DNA of 64,000 bases from Comamonadaceae bacterium (GTDB taxonomy: Bacteria > Pseudomonadota > Gammaproteobacteria > Burkholderiales > Burkholderiaceae_C), in assembly GCA_015999985.1 (NCBI GenBank), contig JAECRA010000012.1, positions 1 through 64,000 of the forward strand, in the 5' to 3' direction. Shown here piece by piece: positions 41,734 to 51,465 of this stretch (positions are counted from its first letter, which is position 1; every line of letters begins with the position of its first letter). Made by a program: the position numbers and the translations under genes. The notes beneath the pieces were generated by a model, which ran no database searches, was not told the origin of the DNA, and was given only the letters and a program-made list of their open reading frames with translations.

Positions 41734-41887
41734 ACTTTTTTTCGAGAAGTTCGGCTTTGGAGCGAAGCTGTGTCATTCCAACAATCTCCTCTGGTCCTGA
41801 GGTGCTTGCTTGAATGGCATCGTGTTCTGAATCGGGCTTCAGCTTCCGCAGCTCCGTTGTGAGCTGCCAATTTACCCAGGAGCAAAC

Positions 41888-44173
41888 ATGAGCATGTTCA
41901 ATAAAGTCACGAAGTCCTTCCAATGGGGTGACAAGACCGTCGTCATGGAGACGGGTGAGATCGCTCGCCAATCCACTGGCGCTGTGCTGGTCAACATTGA
42001 CGGCACCGTGGTGCTGGCCACCGTGGTGGCAAGCAAGAACTCCAAGCCTGGTCAGGATTTCTTCCCGCTGACTGTCGATTACATCGAGAAAACTTACGCA
42101 GCAGGCAAGATTCCCGGCAGCTTTTTCAAGCGCGAAGCCAAGCCCAGCGAACTCGAAACGCTCACCAGCCGCCTGATTGACCGCCCGATTCGCCCGCTCT
42201 TCCCTGAAGGTTTCTTCAACGAAGTGCATGTGGTCATCCACACCGTTTCCTTGAACCCTGAGGTTGACGCTGATATCGCAGCCATGATCGCTGTCAGTGC
42301 TGCACTGTCGGTGAGCGGTCTTCCTTTCAACGGCCCTATCGGCGCCGCACGCGTGGGCTACATCAATGGTCAGTATGTCCTGAACCCCGCACGTTCCGAG
42401 CGCGAAAACAGCCAGATGGATCTGGTGGTGGCCGGCACGGAAAACGCCGTGCTGATGGTGGAATCCGAAGCGCAACAGCTGCCTGAAGACATCATGCTGG
42501 GTGCGGTGGTGTTCGGCCACGACCAAGGCAAGATTGCCATCAACGCCATTCATGAGTTGGTGCGCGAGGCTGGCAAGCCGCTGTGGACTGAAACCGGAGC
42601 CTGGGCGCCTGAAGCCAAGGACGAGCCTTTCATCGAAAAAGTTGGCACGCTCGCTGAAGGCAAGCTGCGTGATGCCTACCAGATTCGCAGTAAACAAGCC
42701 CGTACGCACGCCGTACGTGATGCGTATGCTTCCGTGAAAGCAGCACTGAAGGGCGAGGGCGCCGAGTTTGATGACGTCAAGCTCGACAACCTGCTGTTTG
42801 AACAGGAAGCCAAAATCGTCCGTGGCCAGATTCTGGCGGGCGAGCCCCGTATCGACGGCCGCGACACGCGTACCGTTCGCCCTATCGAAATCCGCAACAG
42901 CGTGTTGCCACGTACCCATGGTTCTTCGCTGTTCACCCGCGGCGAAACCCAGGCTCTGGTCGTGACCACGCTGGGTACTGAGCGCGATGCTCAACGCATC
43001 GATGCGCTGGCCGGTGAGTTTGAAGACCGCTTCCTGTTTCACTACAACATGCCTCCCTTTGCCACCGGCGAAGTGGGCCGCATGGGCTCCACAAAGCGCC
43101 GTGAAGTCGGCCACGGCCGTCTGGCCAAGCGTGCTCTGGTGGCCTGCCTGCCGAGCAAAGAGGAATTCCCCTACACCGTTCGTGTGGTGAGCGAAATCAC
43201 TGAATCCAACGGGTCTTCCTCCATGGCGTCGGTCTGCGGTGGCTGCCTCGCGATGATGGATGCCGGTGTCCCTATGAAAGCGCACGTGGCAGGTATCGCC
43301 ATGGGCCTGATCAAGGAAGGCAACAAGTTCGCCGTCCTGACGGATATTCTGGGCGATGAAGATCACCTGGGTGACATGGACTTCAAGGTGGCTGGTACTA
43401 CCAACGGTATTACCGCCTTGCAGATGGACATCAAAATCCAGGGCATCACCAAGGAGATCATGCAAGTTGCTCTGGCGCAAGCCAAGGAAGCTCGTATGCA
43501 CATCCTTGGAAAAATGCAAGAATCCATGGGAGAGGCCAAAACCGAGGTTTCCAGCTTCGCTCCCAAGCTCTTCACCATGAAGATCAACCCCGAGAAGATC
43601 CGCGACGTGATCGGCAAGGGCGGCGCCACCATTCGTGCATTGACTGACGAAACTGGCTGCCAGATCAACATCGAAGAAGACGGCACCATCACCATCGCCA
43701 GCAGCGATGCCGCCAAGGCTGATGAAGCCAAGCGCCGCATCGAAGAAATCACAGCTGAAGCTGAGGTTGGCAAAGTGTATGAGGGCCCGGTGGTCAAACT
43801 GCTCGACTTCGGCGCTTTGGTCAACGTTTTGCCTGGTAAGGACGGCTTGCTTCATATAAGCCAGATCGCCAACGAGCGTGTTGAAAAAGTCTCTGACTAC
43901 CTCCAGGAAGGCCAGATCGTGCGCGTTAAAGTGCTCGAAACCGACGAGAAAGGCCGTATCAAGCTGTCCATGAAGGCGCTGCTTGATCGTCCTGCCCGCG
44001 AAGAGCGCGGCGATCGCGATGACCGTGGCGACCGTGGCGACCGTGGCGACCGTGGCGACCGTGGCGATCGCGGTGACCGTGGCGACCGCGGTGATCGTCC
44101 ACCCCGCGCAGAGCGTGAAAATCGCGTCGCTGAAGATCGCTCGGCTGATCAACAGCAGCAACAGCAACAGTGA
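41888..44173 (+). CDS. pnp: Polyribonucleotide nucleotidyltransferase (PNPase)
   Basis: A 761-residue PNPase. It degrades RNA 3' to 5' with phosphate and is part of the degradosome where RNase E is present. Two RNase PH domains (first from about 15 with [20 protein letters not shown]; second from about 310, [20 protein letters not shown]), a KH domain ([20 protein letters not shown], near 570) and an S1 domain ([20 protein letters not shown], near 625). An unusual tail follows: Gly-Asp-Arg triplet repeats (about 700-740) and a final run of glutamines. AGGAG lies 6 nt before the ATG. The leader of about 150 nt after the terminator may hold the RNase III-type control known in E. coli. Confidence 0.96.
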   Translation: MSMFNKVTKSFQWGDKTVVMETGEIARQSTGAVLVNIDGTVVLATVVASKNSKPGQDFFPLTVDYIEKTYAAGKIPGSFFKREAKPSELETLTSRLIDRPIRPLFPEGFFNEVHVVIHTVSLNPEVDADIAAMIAVSAALSVSGLPFNGPIGAARVGYINGQYVLNPARSERENSQMDLVVAGTENAVLMVESEAQQLPEDIMLGAVVFGHDQGKIAINAIHELVREAGKPLWTETGAWAPEAKDEPFIEKVGTLAEGKLRDAYQIRSKQARTHAVRDAYASVKAALKGEGAEFDDVKLDNLLFEQEAKIVRGQILAGEPRIDGRDTRTVRPIEIRNSVLPRTHGSSLFTRGETQALVVTTLGTERDAQRIDALAGEFEDRFLFHYNMPPFATGEVGRMGSTKRREVGHGRLAKRALVACLPSKEEFPYTVRVVSEITESNGSSSMASVCGGCLAMMDAGVPMKAHVAGIAMGLIKEGNKFAVLTDILGDEDHLGDMDFKVAGTTNGITALQMDIKIQGITKEIMQVALAQAKEARMHILGKMQESMGEAKTEVSSFAPKLFTMKINPEKIRDVIGKGGATIRALTDETGCQINIEEDGTITIASSDAAKADEAKRRIEEITAEAEVGKVYEGPVVKLLDFGALVNVLPGKDGLLHISQIANERVEKVSDYLQEGQIVRVKVLETDEKGRIKLSMKALLDRPAREERGDRDDRGDRGDRGDRGDRGDRGDRGDRGDRPPRAERENRVAEDRSADQQQQQQQ
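44021..44096 (+). repeat. 9-bp tandem repeat encoding Gly-Asp-Arg in pnp
   Basis: About eight consecutive copies of a 9-bp unit like GACCGTGGC (with GATCGCGGT variants) encode Asp-Arg-Gly repeats in the PNPase tail. The array is in frame, so a change in copy number leaves the rest of the protein intact. Confidence 0.88.
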
Positions 44174-44245
44174 TGGCCGTGCCGGTGCGGTCAAACAGCC
44201 GCCCGGCTCATGCCTCCACACTTGCCTGTGAATGGTCATTCGCGT

Positions 44246-45265
44246 ATGAAATGCATTGAAATCCGAGAGTACGGTGCTCCCGAGGTCCTGGTGCCTGCGG
44301 AGCGCAGCGCACCTGCGGCCGGGCAGGGTGAGGTACTGATCCGCGTTACGGCGTCTGGCGTCAACCGCCCGGACGTCCTGCAACGGACCGGCAACTATCC
44401 AGTTCCTCCGGGTGCTTCGGATTTGCCGGGGCTCGAAGTCGCGGGCGTCATCCAGTCGGGAGATCTCGGTGCCATGCAAGCTGCTGGATTGGCCGTGGGC
44501 GATCGCGTTTGCGCCTTGGTCGCCGGTGGCGGCTATGCTGAGCAATGCGTGGCGCCTGTAGCGCAATGCTTGCCCGTGCCCCGCGGCCTGTCCGATATCG
44601 AAGCTGCTTCCCTGCCTGAGACCTTTTTCACCGTGTGGAGCAATGTTTTTGACCGGGGGCGCTTGCAATCGGGCGAAACCTTGTTGGTTCAAGGTGGAAC
44701 CAGCGGCATAGGTGTGACTGCCATTCAGATGGGCAAAGCCGCTGGCGCCGTCGTGATTGCCACTGCTGGGTCAGATGAAAAATGCGCTGCCATGCTCGAG
44801 CTTGGGGCCGATCACGCCATTAATTACAAGACAACGGATTTTGCCGAAGAAGTTAAGAAGCTGACGGCTGGAAAAGGCGTCGACGTCGTATTGGACATGG
44901 TGGCAGGCGAATACGTTCGCCGTGAGGTTGAGTGTCTGGCGGAAGACGGTCGCCTGGTCATCATTGCTGTTCAAGGTGGCGTCAAGGCGGAATTCAATGC
45001 CGGTCTGGTGCTGCGCAAGCGTTTGGTCATCACTGGCTCTACCTTGCGCCCTCGTCCCATTGAGTTCAAGGGTGCGATTGCGAAGGCGCTCAAAGCCAAC
45101 GTGTGGCCTTGGCTCGAAAGCGGACGTATCAAGCCTGTCATTCACAGTGTATTTCCGGCTTTGTTGGCCGAGGGTGGATTGCCTAGCGGTGCAGCCCGCG
45201 CACATGCGTTGATGCAGAGCAACCAACACATCGGAAAAATCGTGCTGGACTGGCAGGCATCATGA
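44246..45265 (+). CDS. NAD(P)H quinone oxidoreductase (zeta-crystallin type)
   Basis: A 339-residue MDR-family oxidoreductase of the PIG3/QOR kind. The N-terminal GroES-like domain reads MKCIEIREYGAPEVLVPAER, then VNRPDVLQRTGNYPVPPGAS; the Rossmann motif is LVQGGTSGIGVTAIQM (about 146-161), with GVDVVLDMVAGEYV and RLVIIAVQGG later. The catalytic zinc cysteines of alcohol dehydrogenases are absent. It probably reduces small quinones with NADPH. ATG 44246 is preferred; an upstream in-frame ATG at 44210 adds 12 unrelated residues. It lies between pnp and tpiA on the same strand, an order conserved in Burkholderiales. Confidence 0.87.
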   Translation: MKCIEIREYGAPEVLVPAERSAPAAGQGEVLIRVTASGVNRPDVLQRTGNYPVPPGASDLPGLEVAGVIQSGDLGAMQAAGLAVGDRVCALVAGGGYAEQCVAPVAQCLPVPRGLSDIEAASLPETFFTVWSNVFDRGRLQSGETLLVQGGTSGIGVTAIQMGKAAGAVVIATAGSDEKCAAMLELGADHAINYKTTDFAEEVKKLTAGKGVDVVLDMVAGEYVRREVECLAEDGRLVIIAVQGGVKAEFNAGLVLRKRLVITGSTLRPRPIEFKGAIAKALKANVWPWLESGRIKPVIHSVFPALLAEGGLPSGAARAHALMQSNQHIGKIVLDWQAS

Positions 45266-45287
45266 GAATAATGACAAGGATGGCGAT

Positions 45288-46034
45288 ATGAGTAGGAAAC
45301 TGATCGTCGGTAACTGGAAAATGAACGGCAACCTGGCCAGCAACGACGCGCTCGTGCGCGAACTGCTGGGCGGAATTGGACAGCCTGCATGCGACGTCGC
45401 TGTATGCCCACCGGGCATCTATGTGGCCCAATTGCAGAGCCTCCTGGCTGGCTCGCCGATCGATCTCGGTGTGCAGAACGTTTCCATGAATGAAAACGGC
45501 GCGTACACAGGTGATGTGTCGGCTGAAATGCTGAAAGACTACGGCGTTCGTTATGCCATCGTAGGTCATAGTGAGCGCCGGCAACACCAGGCTGAGAACG
45601 ATGTGCACGTCGCTCTCAAGGCCAAGCGAGCTCTGGCGGCAGGCATCACGCCCATCGTCTGCGTGGGTGAAACCCTGCGAGAGCGCGAGTCAGGCATGAC
45701 TGAGTTCATCGTCAAGCGTCAGCTGTCGGCTGTGATCCATCTGAATGGTCACTGCATCAGTGAGATCGTGGTCGCATATGAGCCCGTGTGGGCCATCGGA
45801 ACCGGGCAGACGGCCACTCCTGAACAAGCCCAAAGTGTTCATGCCGTGCTGCGCGCGCAGATCAAGGCTGCTACTGAGAAGGCTGATCGAGTTCGTATTC
45901 TCTACGGCGGAAGCATGAACGCTGCGAACGCCGCTGAACTGTTGTCACAGCCGGACATTGACGGCGGCCTGATTGGCGGGGCATCGCTCAAGTCTGCGGA
46001 CTTCTTGAAGATCATTGCTGCTGCACGGGCTTAA
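45288..46034 (+). CDS. tpiA: Triosephosphate isomerase
   Basis: A 248-residue TIM barrel. Catalytic residues are in place: the GNWKMN lysine near 12, the VGHSERR histidine near 95 and the AYEPVWAIGTG glutamate near 167; the mobile loop and the phosphate loop YGGSMNAANA follow. It interconverts dihydroxyacetone phosphate and glyceraldehyde 3-phosphate. AAGGA stands 9 nt before the ATG. A 22-bp gap to the previous gene and a 36-bp gap to secG suggest co-transcription. Confidence 0.97.
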   Translation: MSRKLIVGNWKMNGNLASNDALVRELLGGIGQPACDVAVCPPGIYVAQLQSLLAGSPIDLGVQNVSMNENGAYTGDVSAEMLKDYGVRYAIVGHSERRQHQAENDVHVALKAKRALAAGITPIVCVGETLRERESGMTEFIVKRQLSAVIHLNGHCISEIVVAYEPVWAIGTGQTATPEQAQSVHAVLRAQIKAATEKADRVRILYGGSMNAANAAELLSQPDIDGGLIGGASLKSADFLKIIAAARA

Positions 46035-46070
46035 GGCCTCGTCAGCAAATCCGAATATTGGAGTAATTGA

Positions 46071-46520
46071 ATGAATATCGTTTTGAACTTGCTGCTTGCG
46101 GCGCAGATCATCTCAGCGTTGGTCATGATTGGCTTGATCCTCATCCAGCACGGAAAAGGTGCGGACATGGGCGCAGCATTCGGTAGTGGCAGTTCGGGGA
46201 GCCTGTTTGGTGCCAGCGGCAGTGCCAACTTCCTCTCCCGTGCAACCGCGGGCCTGGCAACTGTCTTTTTTGCTTGTACTCTTGCGTTGGCCTATTTTGG
46301 CGTGGGCGTCCGCTCAACCGCACCTTCAGGCGGCAGCGTCCTGGACCGAGCAGCAGTTGTGGCTCCTGGCGCGTCCCAGGCGGCATCTTCCGCTCCTGCA
46401 GCTACGGGCGCCAACGCTATTCCCGGGGGTGGTTCAACTGCGCCTGCAGCGGGCGCACAGGCCCCAGCTACGGCTCCAACTCCAGCGGCTTCAGGCGCAG
46501 GTCAGATCCCTTCCAAGTAA
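46071..46520 (+). CDS. secG: Protein translocase subunit SecG
   Basis: A 149-residue SecG with two membrane helices (LLLAAQIISALVMIGLILIQ and FFACTLALAYFGVGV) around the conserved GKGADMGAAFGSGSSGSLFG loop. SecG assists SecYEG during protein export. The C-terminal 60 residues are Ala/Pro/Thr/Ser-rich, longer than in E. coli SecG (110) and typical for beta-proteobacteria. GGAG lies before the ATG. After the stop, CGTGCAAG (46525-46532) pairs with CTTGCACG (46546-46553) over a 13-nt loop without T run. Confidence 0.94.
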   Translation: MNIVLNLLLAAQIISALVMIGLILIQHGKGADMGAAFGSGSSGSLFGASGSANFLSRATAGLATVFFACTLALAYFGVGVRSTAPSGGSVLDRAAVVAPGASQAASSAPAATGANAIPGGGSTAPAAGAQAPATAPTPAASGAGQIPSK

Positions 46521-46646
46521 GCTTCGTGCAAGTTGTCTAAAAAACCTTGCACGCACCCTGGAAGTGACAGTTTTTCAGGGTAAACTCCTAGATTAATTCG
46601 GTAAGCGTTAAATCCCTTAAGAGGAGAGCTTATCTAAGCAGACTTA

Positions 46647-46731
46647 GCCGTCGTGGTGAAATTGGTAGACACGCTATCTTGAGGGGGTAGTGGCGAAAGC
46701 TGTGCGAGTTCGAGTCTCGCCGACGGCACCA
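46647..46731 (+). tRNA. tRNA-Leu (GAG)
   Basis: An 85-nt type-II tRNA with the 3' CCA encoded. The acceptor stem GCCGTCG pairs with CGACGGC. The anticodon stem CTATC/GGTAG encloses TTGAGGG, giving anticodon GAG. A variable arm (TGGCGAAAGCTG region) marks it as Leu, and the T-loop GTTCGAGTC is intact. It sits between secG and nuoA and is probably processed from the same transcript or an upstream promoter. Confidence 0.96.
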
Positions 46732-46779
46732 TAAAAGTACTGAGGGGTTCGCCCCTTCAGTCGCGAGAGAGCAAACCCC

Positions 46780-47139
46780 ATGAATCTGGCTCAATACCTG
46801 CCCGTCCTTCTCTTCATTTTGGTCGGTCTGGCTGTCGGTGCCTTGTGTCTTGGTATGGGGGCTTTTCTCGGTCCCAATAGGCCCGATGCGGCCAAAAACT
46901 CTCCTTACGAGTGTGGATTCGAGGCATTCGAGGATGCGCGCATGAAGTTTGATGTGCGTTATTACCTTGTTGCCATTCTGTTCATTCTTTTTGATCTGGA
47001 GATCGCTTTTCTTTTCCCGTGGGCTGTAGCGCTCAAGGATGTCGGGCTCACCGGGTTTGTTGCCGTGGTGATCTTCCTTGCCATCCTGGTCGTCGGCTTT
47101 GTTTACGAGTGGAAAAAGGGCGCGCTGGATTGGGAGTGA
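46780..47139 (+). CDS. nuoA: NADH-quinone oxidoreductase subunit A
   Basis: A 119-residue membrane subunit, first of the complex I operon. Three helices ([60 protein letters not shown]) and the family motif [20 protein letters not shown]. It lies at the junction of the peripheral and membrane arms near the quinone channel. The gene starts 48 bp after the tRNA. Confidence 0.96.
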   Translation: MNLAQYLPVLLFILVGLAVGALCLGMGAFLGPNRPDAAKNSPYECGFEAFEDARMKFDVRYYLVAILFILFDLEIAFLFPWAVALKDVGLTGFVAVVIFLAILVVGFVYEWKKGALDWE

Positions 47140-47185
47140 CAGTGCACGTGATCCACGCAATCCCACAATACGCAGGATAACGGCC

Positions 47186-47665
47186 ATGATCGAAGGCATG
47201 ATGGAAAAGGGTTTTGTCACCACGAGTTTCGACTCGGTGATGAACTGGGCCAAGACGGGTTCGCTTTGGCCGGTGACGTTCGGTTTGGCGTGCTGCGCGG
47301 TCGAGATGATGCATGCGGCAGCTGCGCGCTACGACATCGGCCGTTTCGGCGCCGAAGTGTTTCGCGCCAGCCCCCGGCAGTCTGACTTGATGATTGTTGC
47401 TGGCACCCTGTGCAACAAGATGGCCCCTGCCTTGCGCAAGGTCTATGACCAGATGGCTGAGCCGCGTTGGGTAATCTCCATGGGCTCTTGTGCCAATGGC
47501 GGTGGCTACTATCACTATAGCTATTCGGTGGTCCGCGGTTGTGACCGCATTGTGCCGGTGGATGTGTATGTGCCTGGCTGCCCGCCTACCGCTGAAGCGC
47601 TGCTGTACGGCATCATTCAGCTGCAGCAAAAGGTGCGCCGCACCAATACTATTGCGCGGGTCTGA
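47186..47665 (+). CDS. nuoB: NADH-quinone oxidoreductase subunit B
   Basis: A 159-residue subunit carrying cluster N2, the last iron-sulfur centre before ubiquinone. The ligands are the tandem CC in [10 protein letters not shown] (about 36-37), the cysteine of [10 protein letters not shown] and that of PGCPPTAEA. The ATG at 47186 is chosen; a frame upstream to 47078 overlaps nuoA and lacks homology. It follows nuoA by 46 bp. Confidence 0.96.
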   Translation: MIEGMMEKGFVTTSFDSVMNWAKTGSLWPVTFGLACCAVEMMHAAAARYDIGRFGAEVFRASPRQSDLMIVAGTLCNKMAPALRKVYDQMAEPRWVISMGSCANGGGYYHYSYSVVRGCDRIVPVDVYVPGCPPTAEALLYGIIQLQQKVRRTNTIARV

Positions 47666-47667
47666 GC

Positions 47668-48288
47668 ATGTCAGATAAATCAGTTCAGTACGCAATCACG
47701 CCTGAAGCTCTGAAGGACAAGATCGTCTCTGTTCTCGGTGAGCAGGCTCAAAATGTTGGCATTGCTTTGGGTGAAGTCACGGTAACCGTGCTGCCATCCG
47801 AGTACCTGGCGGTCATGAAGTTGTTGCGCGACAGCGAAGGCTGCCAGTTCGAGCAGCTTCTGGATCTGTGTGGCTTGGATTATTCCGCTTACGGTGATGG
47901 CATCTGGGAAGGTGCGCGCTACGCGGTGGTGTCTCATTTGATCTCCGTGAGTCTGAATCAGCGCGTGCGCGTGCGTGTGTTCTGTGCGGATGACGACTTT
48001 CCTGTGGTCCCGTCCGTCAATGATCTCTGGAACTCCGCTAATTGGTATGAACGCGAGGCGTTTGACCTTTATGGCATCCTTTTTGAAGGTCACACCGACT
48101 TGCGTCGCATCTTGACAGACTACGGCTTCATTGGGCACCCGTTCCGCAAGGATTTCCCGCTTACAGGTCATGTGGAAATGCGCTATGACGCTGAGCGCAA
48201 GCGCGTGATTTACGAGCCAGTCAGTATCGAACCGCGCGACGTGACACCTCGCATCATTCGCGAAGAAAATTATGGGGGAGTGCACTAA
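47668..48288 (+). CDS. nuoC: NADH-quinone oxidoreductase subunit C
   Basis: A 206-residue 30-kDa-type subunit, here separate from NuoD (the two are fused in E. coli). The signature is [30 protein letters not shown] and [10 protein letters not shown]. It is a scaffold in the peripheral arm without cofactors. It starts 2 bp after the nuoB stop. Confidence 0.96.
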   Translation: MSDKSVQYAITPEALKDKIVSVLGEQAQNVGIALGEVTVTVLPSEYLAVMKLLRDSEGCQFEQLLDLCGLDYSAYGDGIWEGARYAVVSHLISVSLNQRVRVRVFCADDDFPVVPSVNDLWNSANWYEREAFDLYGILFEGHTDLRRILTDYGFIGHPFRKDFPLTGHVEMRYDAERKRVIYEPVSIEPRDVTPRIIREENYGGVH

Positions 48289-48318
48289 GGGCGCTTAGCG
48301 TCTTTGGCTTATTGACTC

Positions 48319-49569
48319 ATGGCTGAGATCAAGAATTACACCCTGAACTTCGGGCCGCAGCATCCTGCTGCGCACGGCGTATTGAGGCTCGTCCTGGAGC
48401 TTGATGGTGAGGTCGTGCAACGCGCCGATCCTCATATCGGGCTGCTGCATCGCGCCACAGAAAAACTAGCAGAGCACAAAACCTTCATCCAATCGCTGCC
48501 CTATATGGACCGGCTGGATTATGTGTCCATGATGTGCAACGAGCATGCTTATTGCCTGGCGATTGAAAAGCTGCTGGGCATTGAGGTGCCGATTCGTGCT
48601 CAATATATCCGAGTGATGTTCTCCGAGATCACTCGGTTGCTCAATCACCTGATGTGGCTCGGTTCACACGGCAACGATTGCGGTTCGTCCACCATCCTGA
48701 TCTACACCTTCCGTGAGCGGGAGGACTTGTTTGATATTTATGAAGCGGTTTCCGGTGCGCGCATGCATGCGGCCTATTTCCGTCCGGGTGGTGTCTATCG
48801 TGATTTGCCAGACACCATGCCTCAGTACCGCAGCAAGATCCGCGGTACCAAGTCGCTGGAGCAGCAGAACGCGGCTCGGCAGGGCTCCTTGCTGGATTTC
48901 ATTGACGATTTCACCCAGCGATTCCCTGGTTTGGTGGACGAATACGAAACTCTGCTCACCGACAACCGCATCTGGAAGCAGCGCACCGTCGGAATCGGTG
49001 TCGTCACTCCGGAGCGGGCGCTGAATCTTGGCATGACCGGTCCTATGCTCCGGGGTTCTGGCATTGCCTGGGATCTGCGCAAGAAGCAGCCTTACGAAGT
49101 CTACGATCGCGTTGATTTTGATATCCCGGTAGGTAAGACCGGGGACAGCTACGACCGCTATCTCGTGCGTGTGCACGAGATGCGTGAATCCAACCGCATC
49201 ATCAAGCAGTGCGTGGATTGGTTGCGTGCCAATCCTGGTCCGGTGATTGTGGATAACCATAAGGTCGCCCCGCCAAGTCGCGTGGCCATGAAGACCAACA
49301 TGGAAGAGTTGATCCACCACTTCAAGCTCTTTACCGAAGGCATGCACGTACCCGCAGGTGAGGCCTATGCGGCTGTGGAGCATCCAAAGGGTGAGTTCGG
49401 CATCTATCTTGTCAGCGATGGCGCCAACAAGCCTTATCGTCTGAAGATTCGTGCGCCTGGTTTTGTGCATCTGGCGGCACTGGACGAAATGGTGCGGGGC
49501 CACATGCTGGCTGATGCCGTTGCCATTATCGGCACGCTGGATATCGTGTTTGGAGAGATTGATCGATGA
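48319..49569 (+). CDS. nuoD: NADH-quinone oxidoreductase subunit D
   Basis: A 416-residue 49-kDa-type subunit forming the quinone-binding pocket with NuoB. Signatures: [52 protein letters not shown] and the final [19 protein letters not shown]. The pocket His lies in the PQHPAAHG loop. Its stop overlaps the nuoE start (ATGA). Confidence 0.97.
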   Translation: MAEIKNYTLNFGPQHPAAHGVLRLVLELDGEVVQRADPHIGLLHRATEKLAEHKTFIQSLPYMDRLDYVSMMCNEHAYCLAIEKLLGIEVPIRAQYIRVMFSEITRLLNHLMWLGSHGNDCGSSTILIYTFREREDLFDIYEAVSGARMHAAYFRPGGVYRDLPDTMPQYRSKIRGTKSLEQQNAARQGSLLDFIDDFTQRFPGLVDEYETLLTDNRIWKQRTVGIGVVTPERALNLGMTGPMLRGSGIAWDLRKKQPYEVYDRVDFDIPVGKTGDSYDRYLVRVHEMRESNRIIKQCVDWLRANPGPVIVDNHKVAPPSRVAMKTNMEELIHHFKLFTEGMHVPAGEAYAAVEHPKGEFGIYLVSDGANKPYRLKIRAPGFVHLAALDEMVRGHMLADAVAIIGTLDIVFGEIDR

Positions 49570-50099
49570 TCTCTGATGTATCTTCCCAGGTGACCGCCAA
49601 GGCGGCGCCGTTTTCCGCTGCGACGCTTGCGCGTTTTGCTCGCGAAGTTTCCAAGTACCCTGCCGAGCAGAAACAATCTGCCGTCATGGCTTGCTTGGCC
49701 ATCATTCAGCAGGAGCAAGGCTGGGTCAGCCCCGAAAGCGAACAAGCTTTGGCCGGCTACCTGGGCATGGCGCCCATTGCCGTGCACGAAGTGAGCAGCT
49801 TCTACAACATGTACAACCAGCGTCCGGTGGGCCGCTACAAGCTCAACGTCTGCACCAATCTCCCGTGCCAATTGCGGGATGGCGCCAACGCGCTGGCGTA
49901 CCTGGAGAAAAAACTCGGCATTGCCGCCGGTGAGACGACGCCTGACGGCATGTTTACCTTGCAGCCAAGCGAGTGTCTGGGTGCATGCGCTGACTCGCCC
50001 GTCATGTTGGTCAACGATCGTTCCATGTGTAGCTTCATGAGCGAAGACAAGCTCGACCAGTTGATCGATGGCCTGAAGAATGCGGAGGGCAACCAATGA
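49566..50099 (+). CDS. nuoE: NADH-quinone oxidoreductase subunit E
   Basis: A 177-residue 24-kDa-type subunit with thioredoxin-like fold and a [2Fe-2S] cluster (N1a). The four ligands are in CTNLPC and [13 protein letters not shown]-terminal helices ([29 protein letters not shown]) match the family. Overlaps nuoD and nuoF by four bases each. Confidence 0.96.
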   Translation: MISDVSSQVTAKAAPFSAATLARFAREVSKYPAEQKQSAVMACLAIIQQEQGWVSPESEQALAGYLGMAPIAVHEVSSFYNMYNQRPVGRYKLNVCTNLPCQLRDGANALAYLEKKLGIAAGETTPDGMFTLQPSECLGACADSPVMLVNDRSMCSFMSEDKLDQLIDGLKNAEGNQ

Positions 50100-51448
50100 G
50101 AGCCGATCAGGTGTTGTCGCAGTTTGCCGCCACGGGTGTGCAAACCTGCTTCCACGGTCGCCATATCAATCCTCAGATTTACGCAGGACTTGATGGTGCA
50201 AACTGGAGTCTGAAAGAGTACGAAGCTCGCGGAGGCTATCAGGCGCTGCGCAAGATTCTGGGAAAAGATGGTGGTGAGGGGCTCACGCCAGACCAGGTGA
50301 TTGCCACCGTCAAGGAATCTGCCTTGCGCGGGCGTGGCGGCGCGGGTTTCCCTACGGGCCTGAAGTGGAGCTTCATGCCCCGGCAGTTTCCGGGTCAGAA
50401 ATATCTGGTCTGCAACTCCGATGAGGGCGAACCCGGGACATGCAAGGATCGCGACATCCTCATGTACAACCCACACATCGTCATTGAAGGCATGGCGATT
50501 GCCGCCTACGCCATGGGCACCAGCGTGGGTTACAACTACATCCACGGTGAGATTTTCCAGGTGTATGAGCGTTTCGAAGAAGCGCTGGCCGAGGCGCGTG
50601 CTGCAGGCTACCTGGGTGATGGCATTCTGGGCAGCGGATTCAGCTTCCAGTTGCATGCTCATCACGGATTTGGCGCTTACATCTGCGGCGAGGAAACCGG
50701 TTTGCTGGAGTCTCTGGAAGGCAAAAAAGGCCAACCACGCTTCAAGCCGCCTTTTCCTGCCAGCTTCGGCATGTATGGCAAGCCCACCACGATCAACAAC
50801 ACCGAGACCTTTGCGGCGGTGCCTTGGATCATTCGCAATGGTGGTCAAGCCTACCTGGAGTGCGGCAAGCCCAATAACGGCGGCACCAAGATCTACTCCA
50901 TCAGCGGTGATGTCGAACGACCTGGCAACTACGAGATCCCCATGGGAACTCCGTTCTCCACGCTTCTTGAGCTTGCAGGAGGCGTGCGCGCCGGCCGCCA
51001 GCTCAAGGCTGTGATTCCGGGTGGGTCGTCATCGCCCGTTTTGCCTGGTTCGATCATGATGGATTGCACCATGGACTATGACTCCATCGCCAAGGCGGGT
51101 TCCATGCTGGGTTCGGGTGCAGTCATCGTCATGGACGATTCACGGTGCATGGTGAAATCTCTGCAACGCCTGTCGTATTTCTACATGCATGAGTCTTGTG
51201 GCCAGTGCACACCGTGCCGCGAAGGTACTGGTTGGCTTTGGCGCATGGTTGATCGCATAGAGAGCGGCCACGGTAGGCCGAGCGACATGGATCTGCTTGA
51301 TTCCGTCGCCGGCAACATCATGGGCCGCACTATCTGCGCGCTCGGAGATGCAGCCGCCATGCCGGTGCGGGCCATGCTCAAGCATTTCCGCCACGAATTT
51401 GAACACCACGTCGAGCATAAGACCTGTATGGTCTCTGCTCACGTTTGA
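50096..51448 (+). CDS. nuoF: NADH-quinone oxidoreductase subunit F
   Basis: A 450-residue 51-kDa-type subunit that takes hydride from NADH onto FMN and holds cluster N3. The FMN/NADH loops are [32 protein letters not shown] and [20 protein letters not shown]. The [4Fe-4S] ligands are [15 protein letters not shown] plus a later Cys in [12 protein letters not shown]. The start overlaps nuoE by four bases. Confidence 0.97.
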   Translation: MRADQVLSQFAATGVQTCFHGRHINPQIYAGLDGANWSLKEYEARGGYQALRKILGKDGGEGLTPDQVIATVKESALRGRGGAGFPTGLKWSFMPRQFPGQKYLVCNSDEGEPGTCKDRDILMYNPHIVIEGMAIAAYAMGTSVGYNYIHGEIFQVYERFEEALAEARAAGYLGDGILGSGFSFQLHAHHGFGAYICGEETGLLESLEGKKGQPRFKPPFPASFGMYGKPTTINNTETFAAVPWIIRNGGQAYLECGKPNNGGTKIYSISGDVERPGNYEIPMGTPFSTLLELAGGVRAGRQLKAVIPGGSSSPVLPGSIMMDCTMDYDSIAKAGSMLGSGAVIVMDDSRCMVKSLQRLSYFYMHESCGQCTPCREGTGWLWRMVDRIESGHGRPSDMDLLDSVAGNIMGRTICALGDAAAMPVRAMLKHFRHEFEHHVEHKTCMVSAHV

Positions 51449-51465
51449 TCCGGCTAAGAAGCGCC

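Noticed and set aside
41732-44692. Very long minus-strand ORF (986 codons) opposite pnp
   Set aside because: It lies fully across pnp and the start of the next gene, has no recognisable domain, and its His/Gly/Ala-rich content is what a high-GC gene gives in the opposite frame.
48664-49503. Minus-strand 279-codon ORF opposite nuoD
   Set aside because: Shadow frame of a highly conserved gene, with no motif.
49835-50848. Minus-strand 337-codon ORF opposite nuoE and nuoF
   Set aside because: Shadow frame across two conserved genes, with no motif.
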